DNA of 35,714 bases from an uncultured Lachnospiraceae bacterium (GTDB lineage: Bacteria; Bacillota; Clostridia; Lachnospirales; Lachnospiraceae), in contig CALWDR010000002.1 of assembly GCA_944376745.1 (NCBI GenBank), positions 1-35,714 of the forward strand, read 5' to 3'. The first letter of the stretch is position 1. Each line of letters begins with the position of its first letter. Under the pieces are notes generated by a model. The model did not search any database and was not told where the DNA came from. It worked only from the letters and a program-made list of their open reading frames with translations. A program made the position numbers and the translations under genes. Below, piece by piece: positions 6,800-14,664 of this stretch.

Positions 6800-8530
6800 A
6801 TGGGTTATCGCGAAGTGTTTAACGAATGGCTGACCAATCCCTGCTTTGATGAGGCCACCAGGGCGGAGCTTAGAGGAATTGCCCAGGATGAAAGGGAGGT
6901 GGAGGACCGCTTCTACACGGAGCTGGAATTCGGTACCGCCGGGCTTCGGGGCGTGATCGGAGCCGGAACCAACCGCATGAATATCTATACCGTCCGAAAG
7001 GCCACCCAGGGGCTGGCCAATTATATCCTGAAGATAGGAAGCCAGGAGCAGGGCGTGGCCATCGCCTACGATTCCAGAAGAATGTCCCCGGAATTTGCCA
7101 GGGAGGCGGCCCTGTGCCTGGCGGCCAACGGGATCAAGGCGTATATTTTCGAGTCCTTACGTCCCACGCCGGAGCTCTCCTACGCCGTGCGCAGGCTGGG
7201 CTGTACCGCGGGGATCAACATCACAGCCAGCCACAACCCGCCGGAGTACAACGGCTACAAGGTGTACTGGGCGGACGGCGCCCAGATCACGCCGCCCCAT
7301 GACAGCGGGATCATGGAGGAGGTCAAGAAGGTGACGGACTTTGGCTCCGTTAAGACCATGAGCCGGGAGGAGGCGGAGAAAGCAGGCCTCTACCAGGTCA
7401 TCGGCAGCGATATTGACGACCCGTACATCGAGGAACTGAAAGCCCTGGTGCTTCATCAGGACGCCATCGACGCCGTGGGCGGGGAGCTTAAGATCGTCTA
7501 CTCGCCCCTGCACGGCACCGGCAATCTTCCGGTGCGGAGGGTACTCAAGGAGTTGGGCTTTGCCAATGTGTACGTGGTGAAGGAGCAGGAGCTGCCCGAC
7601 GGGGAGTTCCCCACCGTCAGCTACCCCAATCCCGAGGCGGCGGAGGCCTTTGTGCTGGGCTTAAAGCTGGCCAGGGAGGTGGATGCGGACCTGGTGCTGG
7701 CCACAGACCCGGACGCGGACCGTCTGGGCGTCTACGTGAAGGACGCGGGGACCGGGGAGTACCATCCCCTCACCGGAAATATGTCCGGCTGCCTCATCGG
7801 GGATTACGTGATCGGCCAGCGGAAGGCGAAGGAGGGGCTGCCCGCCGACGGAGCATTGATCAAGTCCATCGTGACCACCAACATGGCGGACGCCATCGCC
7901 AGACATTACGGCATTGCCCTCATCGAGGTGCTGACCGGGTTTAAGTTCATCGGCCAGAAGATCCTGGAATTTGAGACCAGCGGAAAGGGGACCTACCTCT
8001 TTGGCCTGGAGGAGAGCTACGGCTGCCTGCCCGGGACCTACGCCCGGGACAAGGACGCGGTGGCGGCCACCATGGTCCTGTGCGAGGCGGCGGCCTACTA
8101 TAAGACCCAGGGCAAGACGCTGTGGGACGCCATGCTTCAGATGTACGAGAAGTACGGCTACTATAAGGAGGACGTAACCTCCATCACCTTAAAGGGCATC
8201 GAGGGCCTTGAGAAGATCCAGACCATAATGGAAAATCTGCGCAGCAAGGCCCCCGCGGAGATCGGCGGCTGTCCGGTGCTTTCCGTCCGGGATTACAAGA
8301 AGGGGACCGTGACCACTCTGGCGGACGGTGCGGAGCATCCCACCGGGCTTCCTTCTTCCAACGTGCTCTACTATGACCTTGCGGACGACGGCTGGGTGTG
8401 CGTGCGGCCCTCGGGTACCGAGCCCAAGGTGAAGCTTTACTACGGCGTGAAGGGCGCCTCCATGGAGGAGGCCGGGCGCAAAGCGCAGCAGCTTGGAGAA
8501 GCCGTTTCGGCCCTGGTGGAGAAAATGTAG
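6800..8530 (+). CDS. pgcA: Phosphoglucomutase / phosphomannomutase (alpha-D-phosphohexomutase)
   Basis: This cytoplasmic enzyme (576 aa) interconverts glucose-1-phosphate and glucose-6-phosphate (or the mannose forms) and feeds sugar-nucleotide and glycogen pathways. All four superfamily motifs are present: the phosphoserine loop TASHNPPEYNGYKVYW (about residue 143), the metal loop DPDADR (about 311), the sugar-binding loop GLEESYG, and the phosphate-binding loop RPSGTEPKVK near the C-terminus. The length is normal for the PgcA-type branch. The ATG at 6800 is preceded by AGGAGGAA at 6788-6795 and begins at family homology; the in-frame ATG at 6752 lacks a site. Between 6683 and 6799 there is a GCCGCGGCGTT direct repeat and a small hairpin (GGGCGCAAGCCC). 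Confidence 0.93.
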   Translation: MGYREVFNEWLTNPCFDEATRAELRGIAQDEREVEDRFYTELEFGTAGLRGVIGAGTNRMNIYTVRKATQGLANYILKIGSQEQGVAIAYDSRRMSPEFAREAALCLAANGIKAYIFESLRPTPELSYAVRRLGCTAGINITASHNPPEYNGYKVYWADGAQITPPHDSGIMEEVKKVTDFGSVKTMSREEAEKAGLYQVIGSDIDDPYIEELKALVLHQDAIDAVGGELKIVYSPLHGTGNLPVRRVLKELGFANVYVVKEQELPDGEFPTVSYPNPEAAEAFVLGLKLAREVDADLVLATDPDADRLGVYVKDAGTGEYHPLTGNMSGCLIGDYVIGQRKAKEGLPADGALIKSIVTTNMADAIARHYGIALIEVLTGFKFIGQKILEFETSGKGTYLFGLEESYGCLPGTYARDKDAVAATMVLCEAAAYYKTQGKTLWDAMLQMYEKYGYYKEDVTSITLKGIEGLEKIQTIMENLRSKAPAEIGGCPVLSVRDYKKGTVTTLADGAEHPTGLPSSNVLYYDLADDGWVCVRPSGTEPKVKLYYGVKGASMEEAGRKAQQLGEAVSALVEKM

Positions 8531-8695
8531 GAGGCGAGCCTAGTACCGCTGCGTCTTCCGCTGAGCGGAAGCGTGTCTGCGTTGACAAATGCGCCATCCA
8601 GGGCGGTCTCCAGACAAAAACTGTTAGTTGCATATTTCCCCACCCCATTGAAAAACGGAATGTTTTTAAAAAACCCTGTAAATACACAAATATCC

Positions 8696-8724
8696 TTGAC
8701 AAACACGGAAAAAACAAGTATAAA
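8696..8724 (+). promoter_or_regulatory. Consensus promoter of hup
   Basis: TTGACA, 17-bp spacer, TATAAA. This is close to a perfect sigma-A promoter and fits a highly expressed nucleoid protein. The start is expected near 8731, giving a leader of about 67 nt. The remaining 8531-8695 stretch shows no gene. Confidence 0.85.
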
Positions 8725-8797
8725 TATGTGTGTAGGCAATATCGAAGAGTAGAACTCTTAAATAAAAAAACGAAGAACTCAGAGGAGGAATTTTGTC

Positions 8798-9073
8798 ATG
8801 AACAAAGCAGAATTAGTTGCAGCTATAGCCGAGAGAGCAGAGCTTTCCAAAAAGGACGCAGAAGCAGCGCTGAAGGCTTTCACCGATGTGGTTGCCGAGG
8901 AACTCAAAAAAGGAGAGAAGATTCAACTGGTAGGCTTCGGTACCTTTGAAGTATCTGAGAGAGCGGCAAGAACCGGAAGAAATCCCCAGAGCGGCGAGGA
9001 GATGCAGATTCCCGCTTCTAAGGCTCCCAAGTTTAAAGCTGGCAAAGCTTTAAAGGATATGGTAAACGCTTAA
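8798..9073 (+). CDS. hup: DNA-binding protein HU
   Basis: The protein is 91 aa, full length for HU. It begins [20 protein letters not shown], carries the HU signature ([19 protein letters not shown]), which includes the DNA-contacting arm with its Pro, and ends [13 protein letters not shown]. It compacts and bends DNA as a dimer. An excellent AGAGGAGGAA ribosome site lies 7-8 bases upstream. It has its own consensus promoter and a terminator directly downstream, so it is probably transcribed mainly alone. Its position before rqcP and yabP is the common clostridial order. Confidence 0.97.
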   Translation: MNKAELVAAIAERAELSKKDAEAALKAFTDVVAEELKKGEKIQLVGFGTFEVSERAARTGRNPQSGEEMQIPASKAPKFKAGKALKDMVNA

Positions 9074-9086
9074 GAGTGAGATGCAG

Positions 9087-9120
9087 ACAGAGGACTTTGA
9101 ACAGTCCTCTGTTTATTTAT
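9087..9120 (+). terminator. Rho-independent terminator of hup
   Basis: ACAGAGGACT and AGTCCTCTGT form a perfect 10-bp stem with a 6-base loop, followed by TTATTTAT. A second hairpin (TTTCAT...GGAAAC-GGT-GTTTCC-ATGAAA, 9120-9147) lies just after it. Confidence 0.85.
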
Positions 9121-9241
9121 TTCATAGGAAACGGTGTTTCCATGAAATAAACAACGCTCCGCGAGGATCACACCGCGGCGGATGGGAAGATGTCGCTGGA
9201 GCGACCCGCCGCAGGCAGACAGAGCGCACAGGAGAAATGAT

Positions 9242-9481
9242 ATGAGATTGGATAAATTTTTGAAGGTGTCCCGGCTGATCAAGCGCCGGACAGTGGCCAA
9301 CGAGGCCTGCGACGCCGGGCGGGTGACGGTGAACGGCAAGCCCGCCAAGGCCTCCGTAAACGTGAAGGTGGGGGATGTGATCGAGATCATGTTCGGCACC
9401 AGGAACGTGAAGGTGGAGGTGCTGGATATTCAGGATACCAGCAAGAAGGAGGAAGCCAAAGAGCTTTTCCGGTATCTGTAG
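9242..9481 (+). CDS. rqcP: S4-domain RNA-binding protein RqcP (YabO)
   Basis: This is a 79-aa protein made of one S4 domain: MRLDKFLKVSRLIKRRTVAN, then GRVTVNGKPAKASVNVKVGD, and a short tail. Family members in Bacillota (RqcP, formerly YabO) bind stalled 50S subunits and help RqcH add Ala tails in ribosome quality control; the family is related to heat-shock protein Hsp15. The ATG at 9242 is chosen because it starts the S4 domain and follows GGAGAA; the in-frame ATG at 9182 has no site. It sits between hup and yabP, its usual place. Confidence 0.9.
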   Translation: MRLDKFLKVSRLIKRRTVANEACDAGRVTVNGKPAKASVNVKVGDVIEIMFGTRNVKVEVLDIQDTSKKEEAKELFRYL

Positions 9482-9525
9482 GGAACCGGCGGACGGGCGG
9501 GAGCATTTCCCGCGGCAGCCTCTCC

Positions 9526-9578
9526 TTTGACCCCATGATACCTACGAATTGCTCCGCACTGCGTGCTCCCGCAATTCT
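9526..9578 (+). repeat. 53-bp intergenic palindromic repeat, copy 1
   Basis: These 53 bases occur again, exactly and inverted, at 18778-18830. The core is a dyad, GAATTGC-TCC-GCAC ... GTGC-TCCC-GCAATTC, preceded by TTTGACCCCATGATACC. It lies between rqcP and yabP, overlapping no gene. It is a REP- or MITE-like unit. Confidence 0.8.
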
Positions 9579-9595
9579 GGTATCTTGAAAATATG

Positions 9596-9626
9596 GCATA
9601 AAGAAAGACATCTCCTAATATACTTT
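9596..9626 (+). promoter_or_regulatory. Possible sporulation-type promoter before yabPQ
   Basis: GCATAAA and, 16 bases further, TATACTTT loosely resemble the sigma-E -35 and -10 boxes. yabP and yabQ are sigma-E genes in Bacillus subtilis. The match is partial and this call is tentative. Confidence 0.25.
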
Positions 9627-9680
9627 AGAGACCCCATAAGGGGATACCTATATGCCGCGGGAAGCGCGGCAGTCAGCGGA

Positions 9681-9754
9681 AAGGACGAACTATAGTCCTT
9701 CCGGGTCACAGGAGTGGAAGGGATGAACGGCGGTCCTTCCAGGTCACAGGAGGT
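9681..9754 (+). repeat. Tandem duplicated leader of yabP
   Basis: Two imperfect units of about 37 bp (9681-9716 and 9718-9754) share AAGGxxGAAC, GTCCTTCC, GGTCACAGGAG. Each ends in a ribosome-site-like CACAGGAG, but only the second is followed by a gene. The AAGGAC/GTCCTT parts can form a hairpin within a unit. Confidence 0.7.
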
Positions 9755-9759
9755 GTTTT

Positions 9760-10044
9760 ATGGAAGAAAAGGCAGCTTCGAAGGTACATAAGGTACTTCT
9801 GACGAACCGCAGAGGCGGGGCGCTAAACGGCGTCATCGACGTGTTGTCCTTTGATGTGGGAGAGATCCTTTTGGAGACGGAGCAGGGCATGCTGATGATA
9901 AAGGGAAACGACCTGCATGTGAACCGCCTCACCCTGGAAAAGGGAGAGGTGGACATCGAGGGGCGCATCGACAGCCTGGCTTACTCCGACGTGGGCAGCA
10001 CCAAACGGCACAACGAATCCTTCCTGGGAAGATTGTTTAAATAA
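9760..10044 (+). CDS. yabP: Sporulation protein YabP
   Basis: The 94-aa protein begins MEEKAASKVHKVLLTNRRGG, with the family segment GVIDVLSFDVGEILLETEQG, then IKGNDLHVNRLTLEKGEVDI and a C-terminal SFLGRLFK. YabP is needed for spore coat or cortex assembly in B. subtilis and is made in the mother cell. CACAGGAGG lies 6-8 bases before the ATG. Its stop overlaps the start of yabQ by one base (TAATG), so the two are translationally coupled. Confidence 0.93.
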   Translation: MEEKAASKVHKVLLTNRRGGALNGVIDVLSFDVGEILLETEQGMLMIKGNDLHVNRLTLEKGEVDIEGRIDSLAYSDVGSTKRHNESFLGRLFK

Positions 10045-10517
10045 TGAGCGTGAGCGCGGCCATTTTAAAGGAAACGGATATTTTGCTGAAGGCCCTTTTG
10101 CTGGGAGCGGCTTTGATCTTCGTGTACGATATCCTGCGGATCGGGCGGGGGCTCATCCCCCACGGGAATCTGTGGACGGGGGTTGAGGACTTTTTGTTCT
10201 GGCTGGGAAGCGCCGCCGCCATTTTTGTGCTGATGTACCGGGAGAACGACGGGTATGTCCGGGGATTCGCCGTGGGCGGCGTCGTCGCCGGCATGCTGCT
10301 TTACTCCCTCACCTTAAGCCCCTTTGTGGTGAAGGGCAGCGTATTTTTGCTGAGGAAAACAGGGTATCTGCTGACCCGTCCGCTGGTGTGGCTGGGCCGT
10401 CTGGCGGGGCGTCCCGTCCGGGCCTTGGGCCGCAGGGGCAGAAAAGCGGTGGTTTTTTTCAAAAAACGATTGAAAAAAATGTGGAAAGCGGTTAAAATGG
10501 GATTATGTAAACTGTAG
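10044..10517 (+). CDS. yabQ: Sporulation membrane protein YabQ
   Basis: This integral membrane protein (157 aa) has hydrophobic spans at about residues 15-32, 47-64 and 73-92 (LLKALLLGAALIFVYDILRI, then FLFWLGSAAAIFVLMYR, then GFAVGGVVAGMLLYSLTL). The strongly basic tail (RGRKAVVFFKKRLKKMWKAV) is typical of YabQ. YabQ is required for spore cortex formation and localises to the forespore membrane. It is coupled to yabP by a one-base overlap. Confidence 0.9.
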   Translation: MSVSAAILKETDILLKALLLGAALIFVYDILRIGRGLIPHGNLWTGVEDFLFWLGSAAAIFVLMYRENDGYVRGFAVGGVVAGMLLYSLTLSPFVVKGSVFLLRKTGYLLTRPLVWLGRLAGRPVRALGRRGRKAVVFFKKRLKKMWKAVKMGLCKL

Positions 10518-10541
10518 GGACGAGAGCTAGAGGGATATCGT

Positions 10542-10901
10542 ATGGAAGAACGCAGAAATCAACAGAGGCGGGCCAGAGCCGCCAGAGCCGGACAACAGCG
10601 GCGGAGGCGCCAGCGCAGACAGAACCGGACCGGAGTGCTTTGCATTTCCTGTATCGTGCTGTTTCTGATGGCAGCCATGTCCGTGCAGATTTTCCGCCTT
10701 CATGAGAAAAATGAGGACTATAAGACGCTGGAAACGAAGCTGACCAAGGAGCTTGAGAGCGAGCAGGAGCGGCAGGAGGAGATCGCCTCCTACGAGGAAT
10801 ACGTCACCACCCCCGAGTACATCGAGCAGATCGCCAAGACGAAGCTGGGGCTGGTGTACTCCAATGAGATCGTGTTCAAGGAATCAAATAAGGATGATTA
10901 G
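10542..10901 (+). CDS. divIC: Septum formation initiator family protein (DivIC/FtsB)
   Basis: This is a 119-aa single-pass division protein. It has a very basic N-terminus (many Arg and Gln to residue 29), a membrane span (TGVLCISCIVLFLMAAMSVQ), a coiled-coil stretch (LETKLTKELESEQERQEEI) and a C-terminal YIEQIAKTKLGLVYSNEIVF motif of the family. It joins FtsL and DivIB in the divisome. It follows yabQ by 24 bases and ends at a strong terminator, closing this operon. Confidence 0.9.
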   Translation: MEERRNQQRRARAARAGQQRRRRQRRQNRTGVLCISCIVLFLMAAMSVQIFRLHEKNEDYKTLETKLTKELESEQERQEEIASYEEYVTTPEYIEQIAKTKLGLVYSNEIVFKESNKDD

Positions 10902-10905
10902 AAGG

Positions 10906-10955
10906 TCTGTGGAAGAGAGAGGCGCCGGGAGGCGTGTCCTTCCACAGATTTTTTT
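10906..10955 (+). terminator. Rho-independent terminator of the rqcP-divIC operon
   Basis: TCTGTGGAAG and CTTCCACAGA form a perfect 10-bp stem, followed directly by seven T. Confidence 0.9.
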
Positions 10956-11092
10956 GAAAAGATCCGGGGATGCTCCCGGAAATACGCAGGCCCTGCTGAA
11001 ACCTCCTAAAAAGCTTTAGCGCCCTTCATCCCCTTCGAATCCCCAGCGGGACACGGCTTTTGTCTAAAAGTTTTTCAAAACCCTCCCCCGGT

Positions 11093-11125
11093 TTGACAAA
11101 TATTTCAGAGAATTCTTTTTATAAT
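11093..11125 (+). promoter_or_regulatory. Spo0A-type promoter of spoIIE (21-bp spacer)
   Basis: TTGACA and TATAAT are both consensus but are 21 bp apart, too far for ordinary sigma-A recognition. The B. subtilis spoIIE promoter is known for this unusual spacing and needs phosphorylated Spo0A. TTTGACA overlaps the -35 and differs by one base from the reverse 0A box (TTCGNCA). The TATAAT lies 50 bases before the gene. Confidence 0.7.
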
Positions 11126-11175
11126 AGCCTCTGCCAAGCCGGTTTTTCTAAACGGCGGAATGGGAGGATAAAAGA

Positions 11176-13023
11176 ATGAACAAACAGAAATTAAAACAAT
11201 TACTGCTCTTTGGACTGGCCATCGGTTCGGCGAAGGTGGAGGCGGCGGGCTGTTACCCTCTGATCCCCGGACTGTTCGGGGCTCTTTTGCTGGCGGAGAC
11301 CAACCGGACCCTGCTTCTGATCTTTACCCTGTTTGGCATGGCCCTGTTTCTGCCGGTGACGGCCATGGCAAAATACGGGATGACGCTTCTGGTGACGGCG
11401 GCGGTGGTGAAGCTTGTGGAGTGGGCGGTGAAGAGCTGCCGCACCTATGTGGGGGCGGCCATCTGCGCTCTGGCTTCCCTGACCCTGACGGCGGCGGGGG
11501 AGCTTTTGGATATCAAAAACCGCGGCAGCCTGTGGATGGGCATTCTGGAGAGCGTCTTTGTGTTCGCCTTTATCATGGTGGTGACGCCGCTTCTGCACAC
11601 CTTCCTGGAGCGGCGGGGAATCCCAAGGGAGACCAGGCGCAGGACGGTGAAGGCCCCGGAAAATGGGCAGCGGCTGGCCTCCTACGCGGAGTCCTTCGGG
11701 GGGCTGTCCCGGATGTTTTCCCAGATGAGCCGCAAAAAGGAGCGGTTCGGGGCCGAGGAGATGGGTCGGATGCAGCAGGAGATCACCGGGAAGATCTGTA
11801 TTTCCTGCGACCAGTGCGCCCTGTGCTGGGAACGGGAGAGCAGTCCCATGTATGAGATTTTCTACCGCCTGATCCACTCCATCGAGAAGCTGGGGATGCC
11901 GGATGCGGAGGTCAACCAGGAACTGGCCCGGTATTGCCCCTACTCCCAGGCGGTGGTGGAGGAGGCCGTGGGGGTCTTCGAGAAGGCCAGGCTCAATCTG
12001 GCCTGGTACAACCGCCTGCTGGAAAACCGGGAGGTGATCGCCCAGCAGCTTGACGCCATGGCCTACATTATGGAGGACTGCGCCAAGGAGTATACGGACA
12101 TCAGCAAGGAGGAGGGCAGGCTTCTTGCGGCGGTCAAATACCGGGTCAAGGAGCGGGGGATCGTGGTTCACGAGGCCCATCTCTATGAGAAAAATAACGG
12201 CAGGCTGTCTCTGCAGATACGGGTAAGCTCCAAGTGGGGGAACTGCGTCGGGGTCAAGGACATCGCCAAGGCCGTCTCCGAGGGCATGCGCCGGAGCATG
12301 GCCCCCGCCAAGAACAGCAAGACCCTGGTGGGCAAGGAGGAGTCGGTGCTCTCCTTTGAGGAGGAGACGGTCTACCACACCCTCCACGGGGTGGCCAGAC
12401 TGCCCAAGGACGGGGCGCAGATCTCCGGGGACAACTTTTCCTTCCTGGACCTGGAGGGCGGCCAGACTGTGCTGACCCTGTCGGATGGCATGGGAAGCGG
12501 AATCCGGGCTTGTAAGGAGAGCGAAATGGTGATAGAGTTAATAGAGAAGTTTCTGGAGACCGGATTTCAGAAGGAGACGGCCATCCGTATGATGAACTCC
12601 GCCATGGTCATGAACGATACGGACGGCATGTATTCCACGGTGGACATGGCGGCCATCGACCTTTACACCGGCGGATGCCAGTTTTATAAAATCGGCGCCG
12701 CCGCCACCTTCATCAAGCACGGGGAGCAGGTGGAGACCGTCTCCTCGGCCAGTCTCCCGGCGGGAATCTTTCCGCAGGTGGAGATCGAAAAAAGCAGCCG
12801 CCAGCTTGCGGACGGAGATTTTGTGGTGCTCTTGTCCGACGGGGTCATGGATTACCTCCATGTGCCGGACCCGGAGGCCACCATCCGGGAAATGCTGGAG
12901 ACCATGACGATCAATCACCCCGGCCAGATGGCAAAGCAGATTCTGGAGCGGATCCTCCTGTTTACGGGAGGAAGGGTGCCGGACGACATGACCGTGCTGA
13001 CGGCGGGGATATGGGAGCGATAG
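11176..13023 (+). CDS. spoIIE: Stage II sporulation protein E (PP2C phosphatase)
   Basis: SpoIIE dephosphorylates SpoIIAA to release sigma-F in the forespore and acts at the polar septum. This copy (615 aa) has an N-terminal membrane part of about 140 residues with several hydrophobic spans, a central region with a Cys group (CISCDQCALCW, about 208-219), and a C-terminal PP2C domain (TLSDGMGSGIRA, about 436; DGDFVVLLSDGVMDYLHVPD; DDMTVLTAGIW), with the metal-binding Asp residues in place. It is shorter than the B. subtilis protein (about 827 aa), mainly in the membrane part. GGGAGGA precedes the ATG. Its promoter has the Spo0A-type spacing. Confidence 0.95.
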   Translation: MNKQKLKQLLLFGLAIGSAKVEAAGCYPLIPGLFGALLLAETNRTLLLIFTLFGMALFLPVTAMAKYGMTLLVTAAVVKLVEWAVKSCRTYVGAAICALASLTLTAAGELLDIKNRGSLWMGILESVFVFAFIMVVTPLLHTFLERRGIPRETRRRTVKAPENGQRLASYAESFGGLSRMFSQMSRKKERFGAEEMGRMQQEITGKICISCDQCALCWERESSPMYEIFYRLIHSIEKLGMPDAEVNQELARYCPYSQAVVEEAVGVFEKARLNLAWYNRLLENREVIAQQLDAMAYIMEDCAKEYTDISKEEGRLLAAVKYRVKERGIVVHEAHLYEKNNGRLSLQIRVSSKWGNCVGVKDIAKAVSEGMRRSMAPAKNSKTLVGKEESVLSFEEETVYHTLHGVARLPKDGAQISGDNFSFLDLEGGQTVLTLSDGMGSGIRACKESEMVIELIEKFLETGFQKETAIRMMNSAMVMNDTDGMYSTVDMAAIDLYTGGCQFYKIGAAATFIKHGEQVETVSSASLPAGIFPQVEIEKSSRQLADGDFVVLLSDGVMDYLHVPDPEATIREMLETMTINHPGQMAKQILERILLFTGGRVPDDMTVLTAGIWER

Positions 13024-13068
13024 AAATTCCAGCCGTGCCGGCGGCGTGATATGGGAGCGATAGGATGT

Positions 13069-14664
13069 ATGATTGAAAAGGTGTTATCTTTTGTGGAGGA
13101 AAATCATATGATAGAGCGGGGCAGCCACATCCTTGTGGGAGTGTCCGGGGGCGCGGACTCCGTCTGCCTGCTGCTTTTGCTGTGCGAGCTGCGAAAGCGC
13201 TGGGGGCTGGGGCTGACGGCGGTTCATGTGGAGCACGGGATTCGGGGGGAGGACAGCCTTCGGGACGCGGCTTTCACGGAAAAGCTGTGCGGGCAGCAGG
13301 GGGTGGAATGCCGTGTCCTTCACCGGGACGCGACGGCCTTCGCCGGGGAGCGGGGCATGAGCCTGGAGGAGGGAGCCAGAGCCCTCCGGTATGACTGCTT
13401 TGAAAGGGTGCGGCGGGAAATCGGAGCGGACAGGATCGCGGTGGCCCACAATCAGAACGACTGCGGGGAGACCCTGCTCTTTCATCTGGCCCGGGGGACG
13501 GGGCTTAAGGGCATGTGCGGGATCGTCCCGGTCCGGGGGCGTATCATCCGGCCGCTGCTCTGCGTGCAGAGGCGGGAGATAGAGGCCTATTTAAGAGAGC
13601 GGGGCCAGGAGTTCTGTACGGACGCCACCAATCAGGAGCTCTGCTATAGCCGCAACAAGATCCGCCACCAGGTCCTGCCGGTGCTTGAGGAGATCAACGC
13701 CGGGGCGGTGGAGCATTTATACCAGAGCACCCGGTACGCGGCGGAGGCGGCGGAGCTGGTGGAGGAGCTGACGCGCCGGGCAGAGAAGCGGCTGGTTGTC
13801 CGGGAGGGCGGCGGTTCGAAGTTAAAGCGCGTGGAGCCGCAGGAAGAGCATGGGGAGCGTTCCGTTCAGCCGCAGGAGGAGCATGGGGAGCGTCCGGTTC
13901 AGCTGCAGGCAGGGCGGACGAGAGGTCTGATTCTGTCTAAGGAGGTGCTGTCGGAGCCGCCGCTGATCCAGAAGTCCCTGGTGCTGAAGCTTCTGGCGGA
14001 GTGCGCCGGCAGCCGGAAGGACATTTCCGGGATTCATGTGGAGCAGGTGCTGCGGCTCTTTCACAGCCAGGTGGGGCGGCGGGTCGAGCTTCCCTACGGG
14101 ATCGCGGCGAAGCGCAGCTACGAGGGCGTGGACATCCTCGGCGGACGGCAGACGGCGGGGGACTTGGAGCGCGGGGGACAGCTTGGGGAGCCGGAGGACG
14201 GGGGACAGCTTGCGGAACTGGAGTCCGCCGCGCCGGAGTCTGCCGAAGCGCTGAGAGCCTTTGCTCCCAAGCCTCTGCTGCCGGGCCAGACGCTGACGCT
14301 GCCGGGGCGGGAGCTTTGCATGACTGCCCGCATTTTGAAAAATTCGGGAGAATTTCATGAAATTCCCAAAAAAACATATACGAAATGGTTTGATTATGAT
14401 AAAATAAAAGATACTTTATGGCTTCGGACCCGCAGGAGCCAGGATTATTTTGTCCTGGACAGCCGGGGAAGGAGGCAGAGCCTGCGCCGGTATTTCATCA
14501 ACGAGAAGGTCCCGGCGGAAAGCAGGGATACCCTTCCGGTGCTGGCGGAGGGAAACCACATTTTATGGATCCCCGGGTACCGGATCAGCGAAGCCTATAA
14601 AGTGACCGAAGACACAAAAAAGATTTTGGAAGTACAAGTATACGGAGGAAACATACATGAGTGA
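13069..14664 (+). CDS. tilS: tRNA(Ile)-lysidine synthase
   Basis: TilS changes C34 of tRNA-Ile(CAU) to lysidine, an essential step for reading AUA. The PP-loop GVSGGADSVCLLLLLCEL lies at about residues 22-40, followed by VEHGIRGEDSLRDAAF, AVAHNQNDCGETLLFHLARG, and a TilS-type C-terminal domain (TKWFDYDKIKDTLWLRTRRS to the end). It is longer than usual (531 aa versus about 460) because of low-complexity inserts, including a 33-bp tandem repeat at 13831-13908 and an acidic repeat near 14160-14230. ATG 13069 is preferred over 13051, which lacks a ribosome site. The end overlaps hpt by 8 bases. Confidence 0.95.
   Translation: MIEKVLSFVEENHMIERGSHILVGVSGGADSVCLLLLLCELRKRWGLGLTAVHVEHGIRGEDSLRDAAFTEKLCGQQGVECRVLHRDATAFAGERGMSLEEGARALRYDCFERVRREIGADRIAVAHNQNDCGETLLFHLARGTGLKGMCGIVPVRGRIIRPLLCVQRREIEAYLRERGQEFCTDATNQELCYSRNKIRHQVLPVLEEINAGAVEHLYQSTRYAAEAAELVEELTRRAEKRLVVREGGGSKLKRVEPQEEHGERSVQPQEEHGERPVQLQAGRTRGLILSKEVLSEPPLIQKSLVLKLLAECAGSRKDISGIHVEQVLRLFHSQVGRRVELPYGIAAKRSYEGVDILGGRQTAGDLERGGQLGEPEDGGQLAELESAAPESAEALRAFAPKPLLPGQTLTLPGRELCMTARILKNSGEFHEIPKKTYTKWFDYDKIKDTLWLRTRRSQDYFVLDSRGRRQSLRRYFINEKVPAESRDTLPVLAEGNHILWIPGYRISEAYKVTEDTKKILEVQVYGGNIHE
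13831..13908 (+). repeat. 33-bp tandem repeat inside tilS
   Basis: Two full units (13831-13863, 13864-13896) and a partial third encode V(E/Q)PQEEHGER(S/P). The reading frame is kept, so the repeat adds a flexible charged insert between the catalytic and C-terminal parts. Confidence 0.85.

Noticed and set aside
8398..8949. Plus-strand open frame across the pgcA end, the hup promoter and the hup start
   Set aside because: It overlaps two certain genes in another frame and a consensus promoter.
11200..12387. Long minus-strand open frame (395 aa) opposite spoIIE
   Set aside because: It is an antisense shadow of a GC-rich gene. It has no ribosome site, and its low-complexity His/Pro/Leu-rich composition mirrors the codon bias of the real gene.
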